The translations under genes and the position numbers were made by a program. A stretch of 64,000 nt of DNA from Epiperipatus broadwayi (lineage: Eukaryota; Onychophora; Udeonychophora; Euonychophora; Peripatidae), in contig JAQFVV010000151.1 in assembly GCA_028023455.1 (NCBI GenBank), positions 2,535,097 through 2,599,096 on the forward strand, written 5' to 3'. Below, piece after piece: positions 23,104-34,367 of the stretch. The notes beneath the pieces were generated by a model, which saw only the letters and a list, made by a program, of their open reading frames with translations, was not told where the DNA came from and did not search any database. Position 1 is the first letter of the stretch. Each line of letters starts with the position of its first letter.

Positions 23104-23228
23104 AATATATAAAGATTTACACCGAGGCTAAACTCTCCATACAGTAGCGCCACTCAGTGCAAGCCAGAATAATCAATGGATGCAAGAATGGGGATCTTGT
23201 GATGTTTAGTGGTTTAATATATAAAGAT
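23104..23228. mobile_element. Internally deleted family A copy with 13-bp target duplication
   Basis: AATATATAAAGAT is at 23104-23116 and 23216-23228. The 99-bp insert keeps both family ends (GAGGCTAAACTCTCCATACA and CTTGTGATGTTTAGTGGTTT) but lacks the middle with the ribozyme. This defines both ends of family A. Confidence 0.85.
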
Positions 23229-23809
23229 CATACATACAAAAAATGTTAAAAAATTACTAAAGATTTTTTTCAACACTGACTAATAAAATATCTGAGATTT
23301 TAAACGTTAATTACTAATTAAAAGTATTTTATAAGTTGTATTTAAAATGTTATGAACATTCTGAAGACCATTCTTTGAATTGGAAGACCTGGTACAATCC
23401 TCAGCCTATTGTAAATCCAAAAGTAAAAAAAATAAAGTTCTTTTTTTATCTTTAACTGATTCGCATTGAAAATTCTGGCATAAAATTTATATCCCATTAT
23501 GATAAATCCACTTATAAATTATTCCAGTTGCCATCACCAAAAATCGAAAACAGAAATGGAGCTAGTAAACTTTCCTTCTTAATATCCATTTTCATTTCAA
23601 AGGCCTCATAGTTTTCACCATAAATAATAACGTTTTCATTCCGTTATCTAAAAGCTGGACAACGTAAATAAACATTACTGAGTAATCAATTAATTTGAAG
23701 TATCACCTGAATCTAGTCAAAATAAGAGTCATAGATTACATGACCCTATTCTCTTAAGCTTGTAAGTTATAAACAAAGAGGATTGCCAATTCCTCAACAA
23801 ACTTTGTGT

Positions 23810-24025
23810 TAAATGCTTAGCCAGAGAAAGCATTTAAAATATCTCTGTCAGGAACCTCCCCCCCAACCCCTGACCATGGTTTCATGCTTTGGCACTCCTC
23901 AGAGAGGTGCCAGGGTAGATTCAGACACTAGATCTAAAAATACCAACCAAAGCCAGCATTTAACTAAAAGTTATCTATTGAGTGGAAAATCTGAAATTTT
24001 CAGACACTGTTTTGAATAACGGAGT
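23810..24025 (-). repeat. Family B fragment
   Basis: Holds GAGAAAGCATTTAAAAT, TTTGGCACTCCTCAGAGAGGTG, then TTCAGACACTAGATCTAAAA and TCTGAAATTTTCAGACA, in the same order as the B copy at 53336-53714. The ribozyme region is rearranged. Confidence 0.65.
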
Positions 24026-24359
24026 CAAATGTCTTGAATAAATAAATAAATGAGCTAATACATAAATTATCTCTGTAATAATAATATTTTAAAAACATTT
24101 ACTGCTAAAAGTCATTCCTGTTTTTTTAAAACCACTTAAGGCAATCTATTCAATAAAATCCTTAAAAGTATTTTTTCTCATCAAGAATAATGATGAATTA
24201 TAGTATTATCTAGTTTCTTTATTTTTACACAGCATAAAAACCAGAGATGTTTCACCGTTGTCGATACGTAAGCTACTTCTTGGATATCAACAGCGTTAAA
24301 ATAAAATTACAAAGAATATATATACTTTAGGCTTTAAAAAATAGAATATTTAAATAGCT

Positions 24360-24470
24360 TTATTGCTGGAGAGTTTATAAAAAATTCAAGCGCCGAAAAT
24401 GCCAGCATCGGAATCGATATTAGAATCCCATATTCCAGTCTGATACTCTGCCACTGTGCAAAGCATAATA
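24360..24470 (-). repeat. S2 SINE, minus strand
   Basis: The minus strand reads TGCACAGTGGCAGAGTATCA, then GACTGGAATATGGGATTC, with a following ATCGATTCCGATGCTGGC. Confidence 0.55.
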
Positions 24471-24689
24471 AAGAACAACTTTAAAGGAAACCAATAATTC
24501 TCTGATGTAATCAAAGAACTTATGTATAGATAAGAATAAAAAACCAGGTCTTTTTTTTAAAAAAAATTAAAGCTGTAATTCTCTTCAGCTATAGCAAATG
24601 AAAAAAACAATTTGCTTTTTGATTGATTATTGTATGTATGGGTATATATATAATATTAATAAATACACTGAAAAAACTGTGTAAATTCA

Positions 24690-24790
24690 TGGGATGATAG
24701 AGTGATGAACTTGAGAGCCAAATTTCAGAGAACATAGTTCAACTCTGATACTTTTGGTGCTTAAATGTCATGTGACCTACCAAGTGACAA
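24690..24790 (+). repeat. S2 SINE, plus strand
   Basis: GGGATGATAGAGTGATGAAC, then a GTTCAACTCTG B-box-like block, then a GCTTAAATGTCATGTGACC end. Confidence 0.45.
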
Positions 24791-25094
24791 ACTTTTTATT
24801 ATATCCATATATACACATAACACCATGAAAAGTATATGCAATAAATGAAATGCTTAATTTGACTAATACAAATTTAAATTTTATTAGCATTTATAACCAC
24901 AAAATTCAGACGGATGTCTCATATTAAATGTGTTTTTTGCTACAATCTAGCCTTATCATACCTGACGTCTAAATATCTTTTCATCATGTCATAATAGCAG
25001 CCAGAACTTTACATATGACTGGCTTTATGCCATATATTTAATTTTTAAATTGTGGATATGATATATGTTAATTTGTGATAGAAGCGTAATCTTT

Positions 25095-25260
25095 TTTCTT
25101 TCACCACTGCTATGCCACCTGGTATAAGCTTTAGTAACTAATAAATGACAAATGCAGATGTTTAATAAATCACTATCCAATTCTGTCCTATCCAAATAAC
25201 CAGACTAATTTCTAGTTTATTGCTTTCATCAGTGAGAAGCTTTGGATCTAGAAACAGCTA
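25095..25260 (-). repeat. Family C copy with hammerhead
   Basis: On the minus strand (about 25188-25252) CTGATGA is intact. An A-rich stem II, GAAATTAGTC and TGGTTATTTGGAT follow. The distal stem I ATCCAAA/TTTGGAT is fully paired. The GAAA to stem III transition is weakened (A-T replacing A-C). Confidence 0.65.
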
Positions 25261-25371
25261 TTAGTTATAAAAACTTAAACAGTATGCTGCTGGAATATCA
25301 ATGGGTAAACTGCAGTTTATGATAGAGTCATGCGTTTAAACATGATGAGGACATGTTCAAATAAAACATAG

Positions 25372-26065
25372 GAAAGTAGGACTAAAGATAAATGTTAAAA
25401 AGACTAAAGTAATGTTTAATCGATTTGCTCAAAATATGAAAATAAAGATTGATTATGATGAATTAGAAGAAGTTAACAGTTACAAATACCTTGGCCATAT
25501 TATTAATACAGATGAAAACATAATGGATGAAATTAATCATAGAATAGAACTTGGTTGGAGTGCTTTTGGTAAAAATAACTTGATACTAAAAGGAAATATA
25601 CCTATGTGTTTGAAAAGGAAGGTTTTTAATAAATGTGTTTTACCAGTTCTTACTTATGGATCTGAGACTTGGACACTTAATAGAAGAGCAATACAGAGAC
25701 TTCAGACCACTCAAAGAAGTATGGAGAGATGCATGTTGGGAATAACAGGAAGAGATCGAAAATGCAATGTATGGGTAAGAGAACAAACAAGTGTTGCTGA
25801 CCTCATTGAAAACATTAAAAGACTGAAGTGGAGTTGGGCTGGACATATTGCTAGAAGAGATGATAATAGATGGACAATTGAAATCTTAAACTGGATTTCA
25901 AGAGATTGTAAAAGACCCAGAAAGAGACCACATGTGAAATGGATGGATGAAATAAGAAAGTGTGCAGGGATGATGTGGAGAAGAGAAGATAAAGATCGGA
26001 AAAGATGGATTGAACTTGGAGAGATCTTCATCCTGCAGTGGATTGATGGTGATTGATGATGATAT
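25372..26065 (+). pseudogene. RTE-like LINE, 5'-truncated 3' end, mostly open
   Basis: An open frame of 214 codons starts at 25412 and extends upstream to about 25372 in the same frame with RKVGLKINVKKTKV. It covers the post-RT region of an RTE-type polyprotein: YKYLGHIINTDENIM, then PVLTYGSETWTLNRRAIQRL, MERCMLGITGRDRK, a WSWAGHIARRDDNRW block, KRPHVKWMDEIRKCAG and FILQWIDGD. It stops at 26056 and ends with a GATTGATGATGAT tail. The RT catalytic core lies upstream of the truncation and is absent, so it cannot encode an enzyme. The lack of frameshifts suggests recent insertion. The copy at 49742 is very similar. Confidence 0.9.
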
Positions 26066-26084
26066 AAAATAATCAGTTTATTTC

Positions 26085-26180
26085 TCAGAGTTCATAAGTG
26101 TGAAAAAAATGACGGATTATAATCCAGTGACCTTGAGTTCCAGGGTCTGACACTTTCCCACTGAAACTAACTATGTAGGG
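26085..26180 (-). repeat. S2 SINE, minus strand
   Basis: The minus strand reads CAGTGGGAAAGTGTCAGACC, then TGGAACTCAAGGTCACTGG. Confidence 0.55.
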
Positions 26181-26199
26181 CTAAGAAACAAACATAATA

Positions 26200-26865
26200 A
26201 AAAAGATTTATTTATTTTATGTTAGCAGTTAACGATATTAAACCTTAAATGCGATAGAGCGCAATAAAATGTTTCTCATTTATTATATATATATTATTAC
26301 AGTTAAAGATTTATATAAGAATGTAAACTTTTTAAATATTTCTAGCAATATATTTTCTATAAAACCAAACAAAAAATATTGAATAAAATGAAAGGTTCTT
26401 GACATTAAAAGCATATACAAAACACTTGATCCAATATTTTGTTATTCAACGGTAAATAATGTTGCGATGGAAGGACATTATTTACAGTTATTTAAATTGA
26501 GACGAATGCTTCTATAAGCTTAAAATATACTTGGGAAAAAAATTACATTAGTATATAAAAAAATAAAAGCATATATTTTTCTGTTAACTACGAATTTAAA
26601 ATTGCTCAAACTATAAAAACTTCTTTTTAGCTTTTTTCTGAATGGATAGCTTTTAAAGCACGGAAATCAATAGGACAAAATAAATAAACATAATATATAT
26701 ATGATGTTTCAAAATAAAGATTTTTTAAAACATTTGAATGTAATACTAAACACACGTTGTCTACACGGGTGAAATATTGTTAATCTGGTAGATTTGGGAC
26801 CCAGCTTTCCAAATGTATGATTCCGTTGGATTTAAATAAGTCATTCAATGTTAATATCAAAAATT
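26200..26865. other. AT-rich stretch, no gene
   Basis: I see nothing recognisable. Confidence 0.35.
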
Positions 26866-26869
26866 CTCG

Positions 26870-26960
26870 GTTTCGTTTAGTGTGGTGATAGAATGACAGA
26901 TTGAAGTTCACGGCTCGTGGATTACGGTTTCACCTGTCATTTCCGGAGCAATAAACGATT
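26870..26960 (+). repeat. S2 SINE, plus strand
   Basis: AGTGTGGTGATAGAATGACA (A-box side), then a CTCGTGGATTACGGTTTCAC block and TTTCCGGAGCAATAAACGATT. Confidence 0.55.
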
Positions 26961-27141
26961 AGATTTTTTATTTTTTAATATCATAAATAAACCGTGGTAA
27001 TTTAAAAGGAATTATTGTATAATATAATATTAATTCGATAAAGATTAAATAATAATTTATTGAAGAATATTGTTTGAAAAAATTATTGCTTTTAAATATA
27101 CACAAGTCTTTGTGTTTATATTTCAACTTTACCACAAACAC

Positions 27142-27246
27142 CTTAAATATATGAACAGACACTTGAAACGTAGCAAATGACTTCCAAGACGCATTTCTGG
27201 TTAAACCAGTACTTTTTACTTGGCCCACGTCACAACGTTTCAACAT
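27142..27246 (-). CDS. Weak candidate first exon, unrecognised
   Basis: The minus strand has an ATG at 27246 followed by about 35 codons beginning MLKRCDVGQVKSTGLTRNAS. These are richer in GC and better balanced than the surrounding AT-rich DNA. A GTGTTT that could be a splice donor follows TTTAAG at about 27141. The frame runs on to 26968 but becomes Ile/Tyr/Lys-rich there, as expected of intron. I recognise no family, and chance cannot be excluded. Confidence 0.2.
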
Positions 27247-27249
27247 GGT

Positions 27250-28200
27250 TTCATCATATCTGTTTAGTATTTATCAATACCATATTGTTACAATTTAATT
27301 TACAAGTTCCAGATTTCTTATATTCATATATTTAATAATGTCATCTTAAGTTAAATACATTTATAATTATTGCTAATCATTTATTATACTAGAGATTTTA
27401 TCATTTTTAATACAGATATATACTTTAAACTTAATTAAAAATTAGTATATCCGTTCTTTTTAATTATAACCACATAGTTTTATTAATCAAATTCTACCCC
27501 CACCTCCATATACACACTATGCGTCATATCTTATGCATATCCAATAATTTAATTTCACCATATAATATTGTGGATCAAGCTACAGTAATTTGTTATTGTT
27601 AAATACTTAACAAATATGATGATGTGTGAGAGTTTAAATCCTGGGACAACTAAAGAGTACTGATTCTGTCCAGAATACATCCTGAAAATCATTTACGTTT
27701 TTTAAAATGTCTTCATTCATATGCTTATGATGTGTGTGAAGTTGAAATACTGGGTATGACTATGATATTATACAGGGGGAGGGGGGTAGAATTACTGATA
27801 CCACATTGTCATACCTTAATCCTTGGTGAAATAATGTGCTAACATTAAATTTTGTCTTAAATGGGATAAAAACATTACTAAACTGTTTTAAATAATTCAA
27901 ACTGTATGGTGCCATGGTTCACAAGAACATTTTCAAGTGGTTTGCATGATTTCATGATGACAAAAAGATTATTGATAATAAACTACAAATTCACAAAACA
28001 TGCTGTCACATTTCACACCATAACTTATGATCTTGACACTTAGTACTTAAAATTTCGTGATGAATAGCTATGTTACTTTGTAACACATGTCGATTCAGAA
28101 ATGGTATTGCAAAAGGTTTGGAGAGAGAACGATTTTTCTTTTCACTCAAGCACACTATGTTTAATAAGAATAGATATATTAATGTTAATATAATTGTAAA
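27250..28200. other. AT-rich stretch, no gene
   Basis: Includes a poly-purine run GGGGGAGGGGGG near 27777. No coding frame or named repeat is visible. Confidence 0.35.
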
Positions 28201-28289
28201 GAAATCAAATCATATATCATATGACCTAATTTAAAAAACTTGTATTACAAATGTTATCTAATGAGCTTGCCAATAGCTCTTAATAAGCT

Positions 28290-28368
28290 TTTCAGAATAT
28301 CCCTAATCCCAGACCAGTTTCTGCTTTTGGCTTCCTCAGTGAGGTGCTAGGATATTCAAGCATTAGAT
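28290..28368 (-). ncRNA. Hammerhead-like RNA, family B, left arm
   Basis: On the minus strand CTGAGGA is the complement of 28333-28339. GAAAC follows, then TGGTC and TGGGATTAGGGATATT. Stem I pairs ATATCC with GGATAT. Stem II is short (GC/GC flanked by A-A), so activity is doubtful. Confidence 0.6.
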
Positions 28369-29020
28369 TTAAAATACCAGGTTAAGTCCAGCACTTTATC
28401 TAATGGTTAACTATTAGGTAGAAAATCTGAAATTTTCAGACATCTATATAACTTCAAATCCAGATATCTAACTTAAATAGCCATATGGGACTGAACTAAG
28501 TTCAGATACACCATATATTAATAGCTTTAGCAATATAAGATCACCAAAGCCTTAAGAGCAAGTCATATATCACATGACCTAATTTAACAAGCTTATATTA
28601 GGAAATATCTAATGAGCTTGCTAATAGCAAAAAATATAATTGCAAAAAAGTCAAGTCATATATCACATGACCTAATGTAACAAGCTTATATTACAAATAT
28701 TATCTAATAAGCTTGCTTAGCAAGCTATTAGCAAGCTCATTAGATAATATTTGTAATATAAGCTTGTTAAATTAGGTCATGTGATATATGTGGATTTTTT
28801 TGCAATTATATTTTTTGCTCTTAAGACTTTGGTGATCTGATATTGCTAAAGCTATTAATATATGGTGTATCTGAACTTAGCTCAGTCCCATATGGCTATT
28901 TAAGTTAGATAGCTGGATTTGAAGACATATGGATGTTTGAAAATTTCAGATTTTCTACTTAATAGTTGTTAACCATTAGATAAAGTGCTGGGCTTGACCT
29001 GGTATTTTAAATCTAATGCT

Positions 29021-29093
29021 TGAATATCCTAGCACCTCACTGAGGAAGCCAGAAGCAGAAACCAGTCTGGGGTTAGAGATATTTTGAAAATCT
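29021..29093 (+). ncRNA. Hammerhead-like RNA, family B, right arm
   Basis: CTGAGGA is at 29040-29046, then GAAAC, CA and GTC. Stem I has the proximal pairing ACCTCA/TGGGGT and the distal pairing AATATC/GATATT across an internal loop. Compared with family A (TCCTCA/TGGGGA and ATCCAA/TTGGAT), both sides of stem I have changed together. Stem II is short, with an A-A at its base. Confidence 0.7.
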
Positions 29094-29171
29094 TGTTAAG
29101 AGCTATTGGCAAGCTCATTAGATAAAGTTAATATCTATGCTAAAATGATATAATCTCTAGCTTAGTAAAAC

Positions 29172-30411
29172 ATTAATACTAATTAAATATATTAAATTTA
29201 AGCATAAACAGATAATATATAATAACGTGAAAGCTAAACACCTTCAAACAGATACGCTTTAAAAAATGCTTAAGTGACAGCCAATCAGATGGAATAATGG
29301 CATCACATGGGACTCTAAATTCTAAAACACAAGCCAGAACTATTAGAAAAAGATGGGACCCATCTTAATCTATGCCTCAATTATATTTAAATAAGCCAGA
29401 CTTAAGCATTTTGAACTAAGAGTGTGAAGCTTAAATACCTTCACATTTAATCCACTAAATATTATATATATAAATTAACAACGCGAAATCATCCGATTTA
29501 CAACGAAGCAATATTTTAAATCTAATGAAATGATATTAATAAATGTAAATATATTAAATTTAAGCGTAAACAGATAATATTATAATAACGTGAAAGCTAA
29601 ACACCTTCAAACAGATACGCTTTAAAAATGCTTACGTGACAGCCAATCAGATGGAATAATGACATCACATGGGACTCTAAATTCTAAAACACAAGCCAGA
29701 ACTATTAGAAAAAGATGGGACCCATCTTAATCTATGCCTCAATTATATTTAAATAAGCCAGACTAAAGCATTTTGAACTAAGAGTGTGAAGCTTAAATAC
29801 CTTCACATTTAATCCACTAAATATTATATATATAAATTAACAACGCGAAATCATCTGATTTACAATGAAGCAATATTTTTAAATCTAATGAAATGATATT
29901 AATAAATGTAAATATATTAAATTTAAGCGTAAACAGATAATATATAATAATGTGAAAGCTAAACACCTTCAAACAGATACGCTTTAAAAAATGCTTAAGT
30001 GACAGCCAATCAGATGGTGTTTAGCTTTCACGTTATTATATATTATCTGTTTACGCTTAAATTTAATATATTTATATTTATTAATATCATTTCATTAGAT
30101 TTAAAAATATTGCTTCGTTGTAAATCAGATGATTTTGCATTGTTAATTTATATATATAATATTTAGTGGATTAAATGTGAAGGTATTTAAGCTTCACACT
30201 CTTAGTTCAAAATGCTTTAGTCTGGCTTATTTAAATATAATTGAGGCATAGATTAAGATGGGTCCCATCTTTTTCTAATAGTTCTGGCTTGTGTTTTAGA
30301 ATTTAGAGTCCCATTGTGATGCCATTATTCCATCTGATTGGCTGTCACTTAAGCATTTTTTAAAGTGTATCTGTTTGAAGGTGTTTAGCTTTCACGTTAT
30401 TAATACTAATT
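29172..30411. mobile_element. Element D: 363-bp tandem units plus inverted copy, 13-bp target duplication
   Basis: ATTAATACTAATT is at 29172-29184 and 30399-30411. Inside, AACGTGAAAGCTAAACACC (29223 region) recurs at about 29586 and 29948, giving units of 363 and 362 bp. After 30017 the sequence turns over and runs inverted to AGCTTTCACGTT at 30398. Other landmarks are GACAGCCAATCAGATGGAAT and AGTGTGAAGCTTAAATACC. It has no CTGANGA...GAAA core and no ORF. The multimer-plus-inversion build and the target duplication match the B and F elements. Confidence 0.85.
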
Positions 30412-31635
30412 GTATAAGTATTTATTTTAAGAAAATGTAGACTGAACTGTAATTAAGGCAAGATTGCTTCATGGTTTTTGATCTCTTTTAGACTATTTTT
30501 TTTGTGTCACATAAACACATACCCTCACTCTGCTTTATGTGTGAGGCTTGGTTCTATGGGTTTTATTAAAATAAGATTGTTAATTATTAGTATTAAACAT
30601 TTTGCTGTGTATGATGGTGGGACTAGATTTTTCTTGACAGTTGACAAGGACAGTTGAGTCAAAATACATTTCCTGCAGAGATTGATCAATTTTTCACCAT
30701 TGTATCAGTAAATGAATATTATATAACTTTCAATTAGTTTGAAGATTTGATATCACTTCAATTTAATATACATTTATATATATTGTTTAATTTTTGATTT
30801 TTATTAGTACCTCTATTATCTCAACTTCACCATATTGCAACCAGTCATCGATGCAGAAACTCAGGTGACCTGACAATGTGCATGCATTTTACAAATAATC
30901 TTTACTTTTCAGGTGTAGGAAGGATATTGAATACCTAAATTTCATGACCCATGTTGACAGATTGACATCTTTCACTATACTATTCTCAGGCAAAAAAAAG
31001 GACTAGTTTATATCCACTTTTAACCCTCTCTGGAAAAGTGAGCAAAAATTGCATTGTAGATATGTATTTTCAAATTTTTTAAAAATTAAATACATTTGTA
31101 AGAGTAGAACCTTTTATGTGTGCATGATTAATCATCACATTATTTCTTGAAGAATCAACTTTATGATTCATGTCAAACAGCATTTATGATCATCAACACT
31201 TATTCTCTTCATTTTAGACATCGGTCACAATGTAGTTTTCACCAATATCAAAATCTTTGTCCAGGTGTTATACTCATTATTATAAAAAAGTTAAAGATGC
31301 ATCAAAATTTTTAAAAGACTCAAATGAATCAATAAATGTGTACACACAGATAAGACATTCTTGCTTGAACATTTTTTAAAAGGCATATCAATCAAAAAAT
31401 GATGTTTTAAATTCAGTTAACCATTGCTCATTTTTTCTGCATCCTTCCCCACATACACACACACACACACTGAACAGAGATGTTACCTTAGTTTCATGTC
31501 TAATTACAAATCACATTTCTATTTGCATTACCTCTGGAAGAATTGCTCGAACAATCTTCCCTGCATGAATCATAGTAGATGCAATCTTATCAGCATAATT
31601 TTGGTATTAGCATCATCCATATGCATTAAATATTC
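30412..31635. other. AT-rich stretch, no gene
   Basis: Contains a short (CA)n at 31452-31470. I see nothing else recognisable. Confidence 0.35.
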
Positions 31636-31639
31636 ATAT

Positions 31640-31745
31640 ATATATATATTGCTTCACTAATGACCGCCAGAGCTAGAAACCTGTCTGAGGATAGGGATAT
31701 TCAGAAAAGCTTGTTAAGAGCTATCAGTACACTCGTGATATAATA
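31640..31745 (+). repeat. Family B fragment, decayed hammerhead
   Basis: CTAATGACC, GAGCTAGAAACCTGTC and GATAGGGATATTCAG, then AAAAGCTTGTTAAGAGCTAT. The order matches the B right arm, but G5 of the ribozyme core is A. Confidence 0.65.
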
Positions 31746-31749
31746 TCCT

Positions 31750-31795
31750 ATATGTAGAGAGAGAGAGAGAGAGAGTGTATGTGTGTATAGATATA
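31750..31795. repeat. (GA)n and (TG)n microsatellite
   Basis: About ten GA units followed by GTGTATGTGTGTATAG. Confidence 0.85.
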
Positions 31796-31799
31796 TGAG

Positions 31800-32140
31800 G
31801 GAAAACGTTTGTATTAATACATACAATATTTACAACAACAGAATAATAATACCCAAATATTTATTTATGAAGATCCATGAATGCTTTCACAAAGAAATAT
31901 TTGCATTAACCAAAGAAAAAAACTTTATTACTGCAGTAGAATATAATAAAGTTAAAATATTTATTTGAAAGAATAAGGCTACCTAAAAAAGTATTTACAA
32001 ATGATTAATAAGTTTAAAAAAATACACTCATTATATTTCTAAAGAATATTAAAAGTTAAAACATTTATTTTAAAAGAATGCAAATCATGATGTGAAAATA
32101 TTTCCTTAAATAAGAAGCCATAATTTTATTTAAATATTTA
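31800..32140. other. AT-rich stretch, no gene
   Basis: A 61-codon ORF at 31783-31968 lies partly in the microsatellite flank and has no motif. Confidence 0.35.
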
Positions 32141-32146
32141 AAATGC

Positions 32147-32285
32147 CTTACATGGTTTGGTGCAAAGACTCCAAAGTGTAAGGTCCTTGGATCAATCCTA
32201 GTTCCGGCATTTGCCACACTCAAACTATGAACTCCCAGGCAGTAAAGCCATTCAATTATCCATTTATAATAATATTTAAAGTTTA
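32147..32285 (+). repeat. S2 SINE, best-preserved copy
   Basis: CATGGTTTGGTGCAAAGACT, AGGTCCTTGGATCAATCC (B-box side), CCGGCATTTGCCACACTC, then GAACTCCCAGGCAGTAAAG and CCATTCAATTATCCATTTAT. It serves as the reference order for the S2 family. Confidence 0.65.
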
Positions 32286-32444
32286 AAATATTGAGTCTTT
32301 ATAGAATATGGTAATAATAATTTCAATAAAAATAGTCCCCCTTCATTACACTATTCATGTTTTATAAAACTGTATTCTCAGCATGTCATAATAGTTGATA
32401 TAATAGTTCCTAGATGACAGATATTATAGGTGGATAAATATATC

Positions 32445-32560
32445 TTACTTATAAACTAAAATAAAGAGCATGCTAATAGCTCTAACAAGCTTTATCAATA
32501 AAAGCTGCAGGAGAAAGCATTTAAAATCTCAATGAGCATCTAGTGTATGGAGTTATGCAT
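32445..32560 (+). repeat. Family B fragment, outer arm only
   Basis: CTAAAATAAAGAGCATGCTA, then GCTCTAACAAGCTTTATC and GAGAAAGCATTTAAAATCTC. It matches the left arm of the hairpin at 47024-47245. The ribozyme is absent. Confidence 0.7.
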
Positions 32561-32989
32561 CTAACCATCATATCTACCACCTGAATTTCAAAGCTAAGGG
32601 GAATGGAAAATATTTGAATTAGCTAAGGATTTGTTTTTAGAAGCAATGGAAGCATAGCCAAGACAATTAATCACACAAATAGATAAGATATTTACCAATA
32701 TTTATTGCAAAGCTTGAAAACTAAAATCATTATGAGAGATGTTTTAACTGAAAATGGCTAGAAGCAAATTATTTGGAGGAATGCTATTGCGCTATATTTT
32801 ACAAAATTTATTTACATAATAATAAATTATTCGCATTACATACTAACATGGTTTATATTTCTTTCATCAATCTTGACCCATCATTGACATCTTATGATTT
32901 GGTGTATTGGTAAAATGGCACACTCAACCCAGCTCTATCATTTCCAGTGTTTAAACTTTTTGTGAAACTTCCAAGAAATAAAATCATTT

Positions 32990-34300
32990 GATTATTCATT
33001 ATATTTATTCCATATTCTTTTTTTTAAAATACTATAATGATTTCAATTGCTAAAAAGAAGAAATCTGTTAAATGTAAAAAGTCCAGAACAATAAGTTTGT
33101 TATCTCATGCTTCTAAAATTTTACTTAGAGTTTTAACTCAAAGAATTTATGGGAAAATAGAATATTATATTGGAGAAGAACAATTTGATTTTCAGAGGAG
33201 GGAAAATACAACAAATGATATTAATTTTGTTAGACCAATTGCAGAGAGATAAATTGAAAAAGATAAAGGAATTGGTATACGTTTTGTGGATTTGGAAAAA
33301 GCATTTGATTGAGTCATCTGGAATAAACATATGACTATCTTAAAAAATAAAGGACTATTTTAGAAAAAGATTGATTTGAAATATGCATACTAGACAAAGA
33401 ATAAGCCTTGAGAATAATGATACTGGTAAAGAGAATATAAAAAGAGGAGTTGGGCAAGGAATCAGTATGTCACATGTGCTTTTTAGCCTTTATTTAGAAG
33501 ATATGTTAAATAAATATTTAAACTGTGGAGGAGAGAATGTTGGAGATAGAATAATAAAATGTATAAGATTTGTAGATGATAAGACTCTCATAGCTAAAGA
33601 TGAAAAGTATTTCCAAAATGTGTTGAATTAATTGGACAAAGGATGTATAGAAGGAAGATTAATGTTAAGAAGTCCAAGTGTTTATGGATAGGAAGGAATT
33701 CAAAAAGACTACAAGTTAAAATCTATGATAATATAGTTTAACAAATAAATGGATTTAGATATTTGGGTAGTTGGTTAAGTGAGAATGGAAGAAGTGGAGA
33801 TGAAGTTAAAATAAGAATAGATTTGGCAAAAGAGGCATTTATTAAGAGAAAGAAAATATTTTGTGAATCTTTAAAGAGACAATTAAGGAAGTACATGCTA
33901 TGTATGGAGTATATTATAGTATGGTTGTGAAATGTGGATAATGAGTAAGAAAATTATGAACTGATTAGAAGCCTTTGAGATGTGATTATGAAGAAGGATG
34001 GAAAAAAATTAGTTGGATAAATAGAATGGCAAATGAGGATATTATGACAAGATTAAATGAAAAAAGATTGAAAAAAATAGAGACAGAAAAATATTGATTG
34101 GATATATATTAAAAAAAACGAATAGCTTAATGAAAGATATTTTGGAAGGAATGATGAGTGGAAATAAGAAGAAAGAATGGAAAAGCTGACCTAGCTAGAT
34201 GACATAAGAGATGGGTAGAGATGTGGAATTAAAGAGCCAGGCAATGAAGATAACGGAGTGGAGAAATGAAAAATTTGTGATATGACTGCTCTTTGGACTT
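32990..34300 (+). pseudogene. Second LINE type, reverse transcriptase relic
   Basis: RT blocks occur in order but in more than one frame: SRTISLLSHASKILLRVLTQ (33080), YYIGEEQFDFQRRENTT (33160), FVDLEKAFD (33285), KRGVGQGISMSHVLFSLYLE (33440), then the catalytic box FVDDKTLIAKD (33570), where the expected Tyr/Phe-Ala-Asp-Asp has become FVDD. After this come FRYLGSWLSENG near 33755 and a C-terminal INRMANEDIMTRLNEKRL near 34020. Frameshifts at about 33250 and 33360 and many later stops make it dead. Its C-terminal region differs from the RTE-like copies, so it is another non-LTR clade or subfamily. No endonuclease is seen upstream. Confidence 0.85.
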
Positions 34301-34367
34301 GTTCATAGGACAGAATGCTATTAATTGATTGATTATTTAATATTCAACCTAAATTAGTAGGATGTCT

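Larger units (their letters stand above)
28239..29125. mobile_element. Family B head-to-tail unit plus inverted copy
   Basis: The start motif GAGCTTGC(C/T)AATAGC recurs at 28263 and 28614, giving a 351-bp unit joined head to tail. A shorter partial repeat of the tail lies at 28651-28712. From about 28713 the whole series runs back in inverted orientation to 29125, ending GGCAAGCTCATTAGATA. Each half has one hammerhead. Tandem ribozyme units of this size are the arrangement that gives unit-length RNAs in known retrozymes. Confidence 0.8.

Noticed and set aside
25640-26031. Minus-strand ORFs of 68 and 106 codons
   Set aside because: Antisense shadows of the plus-strand RTE-like frame at 25412-26056.
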